From: Bemisia tabaci
Lineage: Eukaryota; Arthropoda; Insecta; Hemiptera; Aleyrodidae
Assembly (NCBI RefSeq): GCF_918797505.1
Contig: NC_092794.1
Location: 70,531,345-70,595,344, forward strand
Direction of reading: 5' to 3'
Length of the DNA stretch: 64,000 bases
Shown piece by piece: positions 51,101-63,900 of this stretch; the first letter of the stretch is position 1, and each line of letters opens with the position of its first letter. The notes beneath the pieces are model-generated. The model worked only from the letters and a program-made list of their open reading frames with translations, was not told the DNA's origin and did not search any database. Both the position numbers and the translations under genes were made by a program.

Positions 51101-54100
51101 TGATTGCGATGGACATAGGAGGTAGGCATCAGACTATTTAACGGCAACCCACGATAAACCCTTCAGTCAGTCCATCATTTACCCTTCGAAAAAAAAAATG
51201 TACAGATTATGTAGAATCTACATAAAATAGAGTAGACGTACCGTCCGCCTCGGGCTCCAAGACCGAAAGTTCCGGCTGCTGGAGCCGTAGCTTCGATCGC
51301 TCCGGTTGCTACGCCCGGAACTTTCGGCCTCTGAGCCCGGAACGCGGACGGTATGTCTATGTAACCCGTAAGTACGGCTTCCACGGCCGTAATTTTTTTT
51401 CAGTGCCTCCTTAGTCTGTATAAGAATCGCCCATTTCAACCAATAGGATCGCTCCATACTTCCCATATCTTCTTCAGGGTTGCCACGGTCAGGGAAAACC
51501 GAGAAATGCCAGGGAATTTTAAAAAGTCAGGGAAAACCTGAAAATGTCAGAGAAAATGTCGAAATCGTCAGGAAAAATTGTTGAGTTACTATTATTTGCT
51601 TTCCAGAATGGAATTTGACGTTTCAAACAATACATTTTGCCTGAATAATGTTTCTAATTTTATGCCTTTTTGACCACCTGGCATATCTTCAATTGTCAGG
51701 GAAATCAGGAAAATGTCAGGCAGGGTGGCATGAAACGTAAGAAAGAAATGAAAGATCGGAAATTTCAGTGAAATTTCACGAGGCTGTGAAATATTTCATA
51801 TTTTTCAGGGGCTAGAGCATGCAACCCGCACTGAAACACACAAAATTGGAAAAAAAGTCACAATTTTTACATTCTGCGAAACTTGAAAAGGGACCGGTGT
51901 TTTTCAAGCTCTTTCTAAATTCTAAAATTTCACGAAATATTTCACGTGAAATTTCAAAATTTAATTTTTCATGAAATTTTGCCACCCTGATGTCAGGGAA
52001 TTTCATTTTCTAGATTCTGTTTCAACCCTGCTTCTTCGTCTATCACTTTGTCTATCCATTTCAAGAATCAGCCCGTAGGTCTCGCAGCGCTACGACGCAA
52101 TGGATTCCTTTCTCCCGTTTACGGCCTCGTCAGTGATCACTCCCCAATGCGACACACCCGATGTTCACTACGTGTCGAAAATTCGCGCGGAGTAAAAAAA
52201 TTTGATAAGCGCAACGAGATGATCTATTTGCTCGGAGGCTTCGTTGACAAACTTGATCTAATCGCTCTGTACCTCTCCACGATATTACTCGGCCGCCTGA
52301 TATAATCTCGTGTCAACAGAATCATGCTCCTTGCGTGCTCTCGCTTCCATTCGTTGAGCCAGGTTTTGGAGTTTTTTCAACCGTCTGCCTTTCGTCGTTC
52401 CGTACGCTCGCACACGGCCGGCATTTTATCGATAGCCAAATTTTCCGTTGTCTTTTTTTTTTTTTTTTTTTTTTTTTCACGGGCTTAATGCAGGTGATCC
52501 CGGACCCGGCCTCCTGGTTCCTTTTCTTCCTCCTCCTCTTCTTTTTCTTCTCGTTTCCCAGTCCCGACGAACGGAGTTCCGGTGTTTGCTTTCAGCCGGG
52601 CATCATGGAAAAGTCTGCGTGTGCACCCCCAAAACGTGATCTCGTACGCATTCGTCAGAGAGATCAAGGCCGAGTTGCCAACTGGGATTTGGTCCAGTGG
52701 CTTGGCGTGAATAGCGATGTCTCGATTGTTATGCCATTTAAACCTATGGTAAAGAATCGATTATTAAGGTGTTCGCTGCGAACACCCTGTTTATCGATCC
52801 TTTTCCATTGGTTTAAATGGCATCACGATCGATATATCGCGATTCACGCCACGCCACTGATCTGGTCTCATAGTTTTTGACCCCCCAGATTCCAGTTTAT
52901 CCTTCGTCGGTTAGACCTTATTTTGCAAAAAGGAACTACAATTTCAGGCTCATACATAATAGCACCTGCCCGCATAGGAAAACTATGCAAGTATGCTTTT
53001 TTTAGAATGAGCCACAAATGGACTGTATTCTGCAACAAGGAACTACAAATTCTGGCTCATTCGTAAAAACACCTATCTGCATGGGAAAGCTAATGGCACA
53101 TACGTTGTTCCGATTATGAGCCAGAAAATATAGTTCCTAATTGCAAAATGCAGTCCAAATTATAGTCCCCGATTGCAAAGTGTAGTCCAGTTGTCAGTGG
53201 CAAATATGTACTTTATGGCCAGGATTGCGATAATCAGTCGGAACTTGAAGTAGGTAATCAGAAAACAGTCTAAATAATGTAAGGGCTCAGGTTTTTTTTC
53301 CCCTGGCTAATACTTGTCATGTCCTAAATTCATAAGCTGGTAGCATGTAGGTCATTAAGATTAGCCCGGCCAGTGGGCTGATTGTTGAAATCGATAGACA
53401 AAGCTATAGACAAGGAAGACAAAAGGGATATGGAGGAATCCTATTGGTTGAAGTAGGTAGTTGCAATGGACACAGGAGGTAGGTAAAGGTAGTTCTAGTC
53501 GTTCTGTTGTCGAAGAGAGCCTACGAGAGCGCGAAGCGCCCTCTGAGGGTTGGGCCACGTAGCGGCCATGGGGCATAGCCCCCTAGTAATTATATAGTTA
53601 TTTGTCTCTCCTGAAAAATTAGATTGGATGGACGCGTGCGGTTTTAGGAATTGGCCATTCATGTAGCCAGAAAGGCCCTATCTATTGTGGAATTTCCCGT
53701 TGGCGAAGCCGTGAGTAAGGTCAATACTCGAGCAGTGCACGTATTGGCACTAGCTGATTGCGGAAGGGCGGATGCGTGCAACGATACGATACGCGAGCCC
53801 GATACCTCTTCCGCTGCGCCTACCTTTAACCCTAAAGTATTGTGAACCTTTTCTCGTCGAGTGGCCAATCTATCGATAACTGCAGCGTTTCGCTCTTCCT
53901 CCCGGCTTTCATGCAGGCACTTTCACATTTCGAACGGTCAGAGGTTGAGGGGCATTATTGCAACGCTGCGTTGCGGTATTTGTAATAGTTATCTCTTTAT
54001 CAATTGATTTTCGCACTCTACATAATGTCGCACCCCTAGGTTGGATACCGGAGGTTGCCAACAACGGAACAATTTCCCGATTTTTATTTTTTGATTTATT

Positions 54101-57100
54101 TTCATGTTTAAATCTAGGGGTGCAAATTGTTCCAGGCCTCCGCAAATTCTTGTCACGCGTTGTGTTTTCGCTAAAAGGTCAACACAACGCGCTGATCGAA
54201 ATTGTGTTTACTTTTTGTTAACTTTAGAATGTGTGCCAAAGTCGCATTATTCGAAAAGAGTTGAAAGTATGTCAACTAAAAAATATGTTCAAAAAAATAA
54301 AAAAGAATTAAAAGAAAATTATTAGTCTCTATAATTTTTAAGGCAAATCCGCATTTTACTCGCAACGGCGCGGTCAAGAAGAATTTCTACCCTCGTATAA
54401 ATCAAGCCGATGAGCCCCTATTTTCTCAGATTATACGAGACAGACAGATATGCTGCAAAAGTTCTTTCGAAAGGGATACGAAAGTTGTGAAAATCCATCG
54501 GCCAATGGAAGGATTGCAGAAAAATCACGATTGCATCTTGATTTTCTCGAGAGGCAGGCAATTAACAAAAGGATTAAGCTTTTTCGTGCCTTTTGAGTGA
54601 CTCTTGGCCAATTGTTACACAGGTGTTTTTCGCGCGCAATAGTTAACGTGCTTTAACAAATAAACACCCTGGATACACACATGGACCTTGTATCGCCCGT
54701 CACCCGATGTCAATCATCCTATGCTAGATTGTCGATCAAAGGAGAGATATCTCTTTTCTTTCTCATTGAAATTCTCTCGTTTCGTAAACAACTTAACGTA
54801 TTTTGGATCACGCACATCGAGCAGCATTATTTTCTCGTAGGTCAACGCTAGTGGACAACCTAGTTGAAGAGCCGCTATTCTGCCGTGCTAAGGTAGAACG
54901 CCGCATGAACATTCGAGAGTTGCCAAATTTCATTCGATAAAATGTTTATTTTTGAGGAAAGTTGTGAATATTTTCCCTTGAATTTTTCAGACGTTTTAGA
55001 TCAAATTACGAACAAAATTATCTGAGAAATTGGTTGACATACCTTAAAAAATTTTCCTGAAAATGAGTGATTTGCCGGGGGAAATTTGGCAACGCCTGAT
55101 GGCTCATACGGCGTTTTGCCTTAGCACGGCAGTATTGACCCGCCCATTGGCCGTAGACACGAGTATCGGGCCTGATCGAAACCAATTAATAGTGGTGATT
55201 CACCCCTAGCTTGGAAACCGGAGTTTCCAATCACGAAACAATTTTGATTTTTTATTTATTTTAATGTTTAAATCAAGTATTTTGGCCAAACTTGGCAACG
55301 TCCGAACACCCGAGGGCGTGATTAAACTTATTCGACCTCGCATGTTTAAACTGATTCCCTCGTATTCGTTAACAGCTCGTGGTCTGTTAATATCTGCCGA
55401 AAAAAATTGAGACAAAGTTGCCAGACGATAACTAATTGTTATTCCAACTAATATAGGTTCAACTTTTACACCTGCTCGTCCGTAAAGTTGAACTTTAAGG
55501 GAAAGTTGGTCCCAATGCAAGCATTGCAAGTACTTACGAGGACACCAATAATCGCATTCCAGTTAGTGGGGACAGAAGCGGATCCAGCGATTTGGAAACA
55601 CCGGCTTTCCTCGCAATATTTGTCGCAATTTGAGCGGGAAATTTAATTTTTTTAAATTTTTCGAATTTTGTCAATTGGAGGTACTGAAAAAGTACTGAAT
55701 ATTTCTATTGAGGCTGTACTGAATTTCTTGGGAATATACTGAAAAAGTACCGGAAAAGTATACTGATATTTGGCCAGCTTGTTTTAGTAGACACCCTGGT
55801 TGCAGACTCCCTGTCATACTTTATCTTTTCTTTGAAGAACTAATCATCGTAACCTCTTGAGAACTGCCTTCGCTATCAGCCGAATACTCTGCGTTTTCCA
55901 ACCATAAAGTTGCCTTGTTTCCCTTCGGAAAAGTAAAACAGGAACGGACATTTTGAGACACCGCGATGAAGGTACGTGGTTTTGCACTTTGACCATGGAT
56001 CGTGACTCCTGATCTGCCGTGCTAAGGAAGAACGTCGTATGAACCATCAGGTGTTGCCAAATTTTCTTTGATAAAACACGAATTTCCTGGCAAACTTATG
56101 AATATTTCCCGTCCAATTTTCCAGGTAATTTTGTTCGCAATTTCACCCAAAGATTCTGAAAATTTAAAGGAAAAATATGCATAAATTTCCTCAAAAATAA
56201 ACATTTTATCGGAAGAAATTTGGCAACTCTCGAATGTTCATACGGCGTTCTTCCTTAGCACGGCAGTAATAATGTCCTCTCTTCGTCCGTGTCCCGCAAC
56301 CCGCAACACCACCGCGTCCGGTTCATCTCCGCTTCTCCCTGTGATCTTGGTAAACAGGAGGAGCAACTTGTGGATGCTATACATATAACATTTCTGTTTA
56401 TTTATCATTCTTTTTGCGTGTTCGCGTCTGTACCAGTTCGTTTATTCCGGCGATGTTTGGAAGGAAGACGGCAGTTGTCAGCCCGTACTGTATCGCGATG
56501 GAATGTCGAGTGTGTGCCGTTTAACCTTTTGGAAGTCTTCTGTATTCGCGCGATAACATCGAAAAAACACATGAACCCCAGTCGATGATGGAATCAGAAA
56601 CAAAGCTTGTATCTCGGTTTGCGACAATGCAGACAGGGTTGCCACAGTCAGGGAAAACCGGGAAATGTCAGGGAATTTTAATAAGTCAGGCGAAACCGGG
56701 AAATGTCAGGGAAAATTACGAAAATGTCGAGGAAAATTTTTTATATCACCTTCTTGCTTTCTAGGATGGGTTTGAGGTTTCGAACAACATTTGTATGAAA
56801 ACTATTTTCAATTATGCCTTCTTAATCATCCGTCACATCTTCAATTGTCAGGGAATTCCACCAAAATGTGTCTGGGAAATGTCACGAATTTCATTTTCTA
56901 AATTCTGTGGCAATTCTGTGCAGATTCCCTGTCTCTTTTATTTTTTTAAAAAACTTCCGATCATCGGCACCGCGCGGAATCTCGTGCGATTTTACGCGAT
57001 TTATATTGCCACCCCAAGAGGGGATTTTCCCCCTTTAGTATCATGCAACTCCATTTTTTGCAGGTTCCATTGCTTTTTAGTCAATATCCTCGTAAAATAT

Positions 57101-57892
57101 TCAGGGGTGCCATTTAAGCCAAGTCTGAGGAGGGGCAAATATTGTCATGAATTAGAGAAATTTTCTCTGAGGGGGATCTTCAATTATGCCCTAAAATGTA
57201 TAAATTTTTACCAATGAGGGTGATCCTTTAAATCGTCACCTTTCTAATCTAAGGGGAGGTTGTTGCTCTCCTAAAACGATGCCCCTGAAAAAAGTAAAAT
57301 ATGAGTGGAAATTTTGAAACACTGCAATCCGATACAATGTCTTTAGTTTTACTGTGGATGTTCGTTTCAAGGGAGCATGTAAATTTTGGGATAAGCTCTC
57401 CAAGTGCCGATATAATTTCATTTTTTCATTGAAACCAGTCCTTTTCATCCTTCAAATATTTTTTGGCTTCTCTTTTGGGATTAATCATTCACATGCAGCT
57501 CACTTTGGTTTTCATATTCTCATATTAATAAAGTATTAATTTTACAAGGAATATCGATTGATATAGTCCTCTATCATGAGTTTATGACTATTTTCGTTTT
57601 GGTTTTATGCAAAAGAAAGTCCCATTGAGGGGCTTAAAGGACCAGGCGCATTAATGCAGTTTTTGAAAAAATCAAGGTATGAATGATACACTTAAAAATA
57701 GTCTAAACATATATTCAGTGAAAAATTCAGTACTAAAATTAATTTGTTCAACATCAAAAAGTAAGCTTGAGCATTCTTTCTACCATGCATAAGGCTCCCT
57801 CTAATTTTAAAACCATAAATAAGTATTTTGGGAAATTGCAAAAACTGCACTTATGCGGCTTATCCGCAAGGAACCTCAATTTTTCCTCTTTT

Positions 57893-57938
<46 letters not shown>

Positions 57939-60900
57939 TAATTATGTACATGTCAACAATGTTTAAGTTGTAAGGGAGTTCTGACAGGGCTGAAGAATAC
58001 TACCTATCACATAATATATTGATTTTTTTCCTCGACGAATTAGTCTCATCAAGTTACAAGAATTTTATTTCTTATTTAGTCTATGAATGGACACCCAAAT
58101 TGTATTCTAAAAATTGTTTCGTGTGACTGTGCATATTTTTCTCTGAGGCATTATTGACCTGTCTAACTAAGCTTTTTTTTTTTTTTTCATTTTTCTAGTC
58201 TGGACCCCTGCCGCAAGAAAATTTAAACGCATTGCAACGTGCCATTGACTCAATGGAGGAAAAAGGTCTTCAAGGGGACCCAAGATACTCGCAACTCTTG
58301 GCATTAAGAGCACGTCAAAGTGGTATTAGCTCAGACCCTCGCCCTCCTGGATCGGTAAGCACCAAATAACTTTTATGTTTGGTGATAGAGTGGGACACAT
58401 TATTATAAGAAAACTGTACCATTTTGAGAAGAAGCCGAATATTGAAATGTAACAAGGTGGAAAAATGGTGATGGGTCCACACCATTTCGCGGGGAAATCA
58501 AAGCCAAGAAGCTCCAAAAATTAAAATTTGAGTAAAAAATAAGAATAGAATAAGTAGACATGGTTTCTACGACGAAGAGACCAGGATTCATCAGGGAATG
58601 AACAATTTCAGGGAAAAATCCGGGATTCTGTTCCTAAAACCGGGAATCTCCTCTTCTACCGCTTGGAGACCATTCAAAGGTTTATGTTATTACACCTGAG
58701 CCGCTATTTTTGACCTCTTGAATCTTCCAATTGTCAGGGTGATAGAGAAGCTTTCATTGACCGAATGATGAATCCATCAAAAACGCTTGCGGAAATGAAA
58801 ACTCTAATTTGTGCCTAAGAATCGGCAGAAAGTTGAAAAGAAATCGATATTCTTTTCTGGAACTTAGGAGAATTTTATACTTTTTCTCCAATAAATTCCT
58901 GGAGCAGTAGAGGAAAACTTTTGATTTCTCATCAGAGAATTAGCTCCTGAAAATCAGAAGAAAATCAAGGAATAAGCATGGTTAACAATTCTGGACACCT
59001 TGAACTAGCCCAGAATGCAGAACATGAGCAATTTGCACAACACGGGAAAAAAAAATTGCTGATTCAACAATTCAATTGCTAAAAACAGTGAGTGCAATGT
59101 TTCAACGCAGATTTTACAACAAAAAAATGCTACTTTAACCACATTGTAAACTAATTTAATCACGTGGGTGGTTAAAGTAGCATTTTTTTGTTGTAAAATC
59201 TGCGTTGAAACATAGCCCTCACTGTTTTTAGCAATTGAATTGTTGAATCAGCAATTTTTTTTTTCCGTGTATGTAATGCAATAATTTTTTGCCTTTGCAA
59301 GTAATTGATTAGAAGCTCTCAAATCACACATTTCATGCACCAAAAATATGATAACGATTTCCCTCAACGAAACCTCAGTTGAATGGAAAGATAGTCAACT
59401 CTGAAGAGAATATAAGTTTTTCTAAATTTTCAATTCTCAATGCTCACACCTGTGTTTCAAGTTGTGACAAAAATAAAGGGAATTATAAAGCTGCTAATTG
59501 AATTAGTATCATGAAAAGAATCTGCAAGGCAGTTAGAGTTTCGTCGCCAGGCATCTATATGGTTTGTGCTAAAAACTCCATCTGAATGTATATCTGCACT
59601 TGACTGTTGGGAATTTGTGTTTGTCTTGCATGAGATGGTCTCAAAATTTGCAAAGAAATGCCTCGGTCCGGAAGTAACATTTTGCTGACCAATAAAACTA
59701 CATAAAAAATTTAAAATAAATTATGAAGCAGGTATTACTAGCATATGACTTATTTCCTGTGTTATTTTTTGGTCTTCTACACACAAAAGATTGGGCACAA
59801 AGTGAAGTTATTTCAGCTCTTTTGTGCAGATGTTGCAAAATAGGCTTTTCTAGTGGGCGAGGTTAACCAGCTAAAACAAATACAATGTGACATACCGAAT
59901 CTGCGAATAAGCCCCGGCATTCATACATTTACTCATAGGTTTATATTAAAGTATCTTATTAAATTAAAACGTAATCAGATATTGCATCACAATATGTTTT
60001 TGTATTTTATTCTATCTTGACTATTTCGATCAAAGGCAACCCACTCATAGTGTGATTAAAGATTTTTCGTGAAAAATAATACATGAACTCAATTGCTGTA
60101 GGTATAGTCATGGAAAAAGGAAGTTCACAAAAAACCTTCAGAATTAGCATGTTATTTTCAAGCTGTAGAAATTTGTTTCTTGTATGATGCGAGAAATACC
60201 TCGAAAATTACTCGCAAAATAACTGTACTATAATTTGTGAAAATGAGTGCATTTTTTTTGCCCATCATTTGTCTGAGTAAATATCTTCATGTTTGTTCTT
60301 TAGGGATTTCCAATTGGACCCGAAAGTCCAGCTTCCAGCCGCCAGCTTCTGAGTCAGTACCAGTTACAGCAACTCCGATTTCAAATCATGGCTTACAGAC
60401 TTTTGGCCCGGAACCAACCTCTAACACAACACCTAACCATGGCAGTTCAGGGCAAACGACCGGACAGTCTTCAAGCAGGATTACCAGCTGCCACTCCATT
60501 GTCAGACTCAAGCTTCAGTCAACCGCCACGCTCTGGAGAGCTTTCAGAGTCTCCAGAAGTCAACCCTGGGATGATTCAACAAGTCAGGCCCTCAGTTCCC
60601 TTGAGTCAACCTTCTAGTCAGTCCTCTGCACCAGGCCAACCAGCTCCAACGCCAGGGATGCAGCAAGGTCCTGGAATACCTCTTGCTCATCGTTTCCCTA
60701 CAGCAGGTGTCAATTCGCCTGCTAGTGGACCTTTATCACAAGTGCCACGAATGTCAGGACCTCCAGGACCTGGGCCACAACAAATAAATAATCAGCAGCA
60801 ACTGAATCAACCGCAGCAGGCTCAGTCAAAGCAGAATCGAGTGACTGCAGTGCCCAGACCCCAAGGGCTTGATCCCCTGATCATTTTACAGGAGCGAGAG

Positions 60901-63900
60901 AATCGTATTGCTGCTAAAATGGCTCATCGCATGAATGAACTGAAAAACCTGCCCACGACCATGTCTGAAGACCTTCGGCTCAAGGCTGAAATAGAGCTGA
61001 GAGCACTCAGAGTTTTAAATTTTCAAAGGCAGCTGAGAAACGAAGTGATTGCCTGCACTCGTAAAGACTCAACTTTAGAAACTGCTGTAAGTATGAAAGC
61101 TTACAAACGTACTAAGAGGCAAGGCTTAAAAGAGGCTCGAGCAACAGAAAAGCTTGAGAAACAGCAGAAAATGGAAGCCGAAAGGAAAAGACGACAGAAG
61201 CACCAAGAATACCTGAACACCATCTTACAGCACTGCAAAGATTTCAAAGAATATCACCGTAACAATCAGGCAAGAATCGGGCGACTAAACAAAGCTATTT
61301 TGACGTATCATGCCAATGCTGAAAGAGAACAGAAGAAAGAACAAGAGAGGATTGAGAAAGAGCGTATGCGTCGGCTGATGGCTGAAGATGAGGAAGGATA
61401 TCGGAAACTTATTGACCAGAAAAAGGATAAGAGGTTGGCTTTTCTTCTCTCTCAGACAGATGAATATATTTGTAATTTGACTGAAATGGTGAAACAGCAT
61501 AAGACGGAACAAAAACGCAAACAGCAAGAGGAAGAAAAAAAGAAAAAGAAGAAAAAAAAGAAAAAGTCTAAGGCTGATGACGGAGATGATGGCTCTCAGT
61601 CAGAAATGTGTATAAAAGTTGTGGAAACAGGAACTGGACGAATGCTCAGAGGTATGTTCCCAACATAAAATTGTATTTGCAAAATCCCCATTTAATGAAA
61701 CTACATCAGTGTCTTTCTGGTGCCTGTGTACCTTCAGGAGGCTTATGCCATAAAGCCATTTTGACTGGATGAAACGCTGCAGGCTTGATATTTTAGATGG
61801 CTTAGATAGGATCTTGTCCAGTTAAGTTCAATCCGAATGTTAAAAGTGTTGAAATAACCCCTCTGATATCGGCTCGTGAACAGACTTAAATCATCTCAGT
61901 ACTTTATGACACCTCAATTATTCTCATCATTATTTTTCTCAAAGTATTAGAAGTGATTTATTTCTTGTGTAAAAATGTTGGTTTTACATACAAATGAGAG
62001 AGAAATTTAAAAAAAAAGAAGAAAATACGTAGACTATCAATAAAATTTCCTGTCATGTAGATTTTACTTAAATATTTCAAGAGTTATTTATCTTCCATGG
62101 TCGAATTGTCCTATTTCATAGTTCTCTGCAAGTTTCCTATTAAATTCAAGCACTCGCAATGCACTTTTGTTCCAATGAAAAATGTTGGTAATGTATCAAA
62201 ATTTTTAGAGGTCAATATTGCATGATTAAGTTTTACCATTCAATAATGTCTGTCATTGATTTTTTTCAGGAGAAGACGCTCCTTCTGCAAATCAGTTATC
62301 CAGCTGGCTAGAGGCGCACCCTGGCTGGGAAGTGCTGAAAGAGTCCGAAGACGAGGAAGAAGATTCCAGTGATGAAGATGAGGATGACTTGGATGAAGAA
62401 GATAATGAAAACGAAGAAGAGAAAATTGCTAAAAAGAAAGAAGATCCAGGGGCTGTAATAAAAAAAGCTAAAGCAGAAGATGACGAATATAAAAACACAG
62501 CTGAAGAGCACACGTACTACAGCATTGCGCACACAATCCATGAGATCGTCACAGAACAAGCATCAATTATGGTCAATGGCCAGCTGAAAGAATACCAAAT
62601 AAAAGGTATTTCCCTCTATTTTTATAAATTACATCTATTTCTTAGGGAGGTTTTTTTTTTTCTGTATCCGCTTTTTGGATGGCTCTAAGTGTGTTTTTAT
62701 CATCATGAGATATCATTGGTTTAGGGCATCCAAGCACATGCTGGGCTCATGGTTAGATACGGCATCCTCTCTGCGTTTCCAATCCTTATTTTTACAGGTG
62801 CCCCTGAGGCTTAGTTCGTACATTGGTAGATTCTATATTTATCATAGAAATCTGCCCCTAGAATCTCATAAAATTATGTTCCCTTAAATGAAGGTTTCGT
62901 TGCAACAGCGCATGGATTTATTGCTCTGTATTTTTTCAAAAACCTACCTCATCATCTTTTTTTTTTGATTATTAAAAGATATGAGCTCATCTTTTTATTT
63001 TTTGGGTATTTTCTTGCAGGTCTTGAGTGGCTTGTCTCTCTCTACAACAATAACCTCAACGGTATTCTTGCGGATGAAATGGGTCTTGGGAAAACCATAC
63101 AGACCATCGCTCTAATTACGTATTTGATGGAGAAGAAAAAGCTGAATGGACCATATTTGATCATTGTTCCTCTATCAACTCTTTCTAATTGGGTCTTGGA
63201 GTTTGAAAAATGGTCGCCATCGGTTTTTGTCATCGCTTACAAAGGCTCTCCAGGAGTTCGTCGTACCCTTCAGGCTCAAATGCGCTCGAACAAGTTTAAT
63301 GTGCTTTTAACAACTTATGAGTATGTCATCAAGGATAAATCAATATTGGCCAAGGTGAGTTCTTCGTAAAGGTAATTTATTTAGGAAGAAATAAGTCCAT
63401 CTTTAATATTTTCAAATCCTATGTATCACATTTCAAAATGTTTCAATTGAATAGAAGCATTGTGATTAATCATCTGAAGTGAAGGCTGTTTAAACCAGTT
63501 TAATTTTATTTCTCCTTTTTTTTTTTCTTTTTTTGTAACTTTCTTATTTTTCTTTCTCCTTCGTGAATCAGACGTCTCCATGACTATGAATTGAGCAGCT
63601 TAATGAAAATAGAATATTTTAATGCTGGATGGTTGATTCTTTGGGATTTTAAACATACACTAAGCTTTCAATTTTTATTGTTTTCCTGCCGTTGGTAATG
63701 CTCTATTTAATTTTTTTAAATTTGAGTTCATTTTTGAGATAAATTCACAGACTTTAATCTTATTTTACCCCATGTAGCTTATTGATATCCATCGTCTTAC
63801 AGATACATTGGAAATACATGATAATTGATGAAGGTCATCGGATGAAAAACCACCACTGCAAACTCACCCAGATTCTCAACACTCACTATAACGTTCCTCA

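Larger units (their letters stand above)
51021..52075. mobile_element. GATAGACAAAGC-family MITE, copy 3, carrying nested insertions
   Basis: Left gggctgattattgaaagtga tagacaaagc and right atcactttgtctatccattt caagaatcagccc are the terminal inverted repeats. Between them are a GC-rich foldback (51233-51359), and a CAGGGTTGCC element (51475-52030) that itself contains a CAGGGTGGC element (51721-51989). Confidence 0.82.
33123..58198 (+). other. brm intron of 25 kb hosting the antisense IMPase gene and most MITEs
   Basis: From the donor NALQ|gtaagt to the acceptor tttttctag. Both ends are phase 0, so exons 1 and 2 join cleanly. It contains the whole IMPase gene and over a dozen MITEs. Small phase-0 exons of brm inside it cannot be excluded. 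Confidence 0.85.

Noticed and set aside
52335..52880. 181-codon ORF
   Set aside because: Made of a poly-T tract, pyrimidine-rich sequence and a hAT-like MITE.
57754..57973. Poly-Lys / poly-Phe ORFs
   Set aside because: Direct translation of the poly(T) tract at 57892-57934.
61285..61527. - strand ORF inside brm exon 3
   Set aside because: Antisense shadow of a well-supported coding exon.
62292..62559. - strand Ser- and Phe-rich ORFs
   Set aside because: Antisense shadows of the acidic stretch of brm exon 4.
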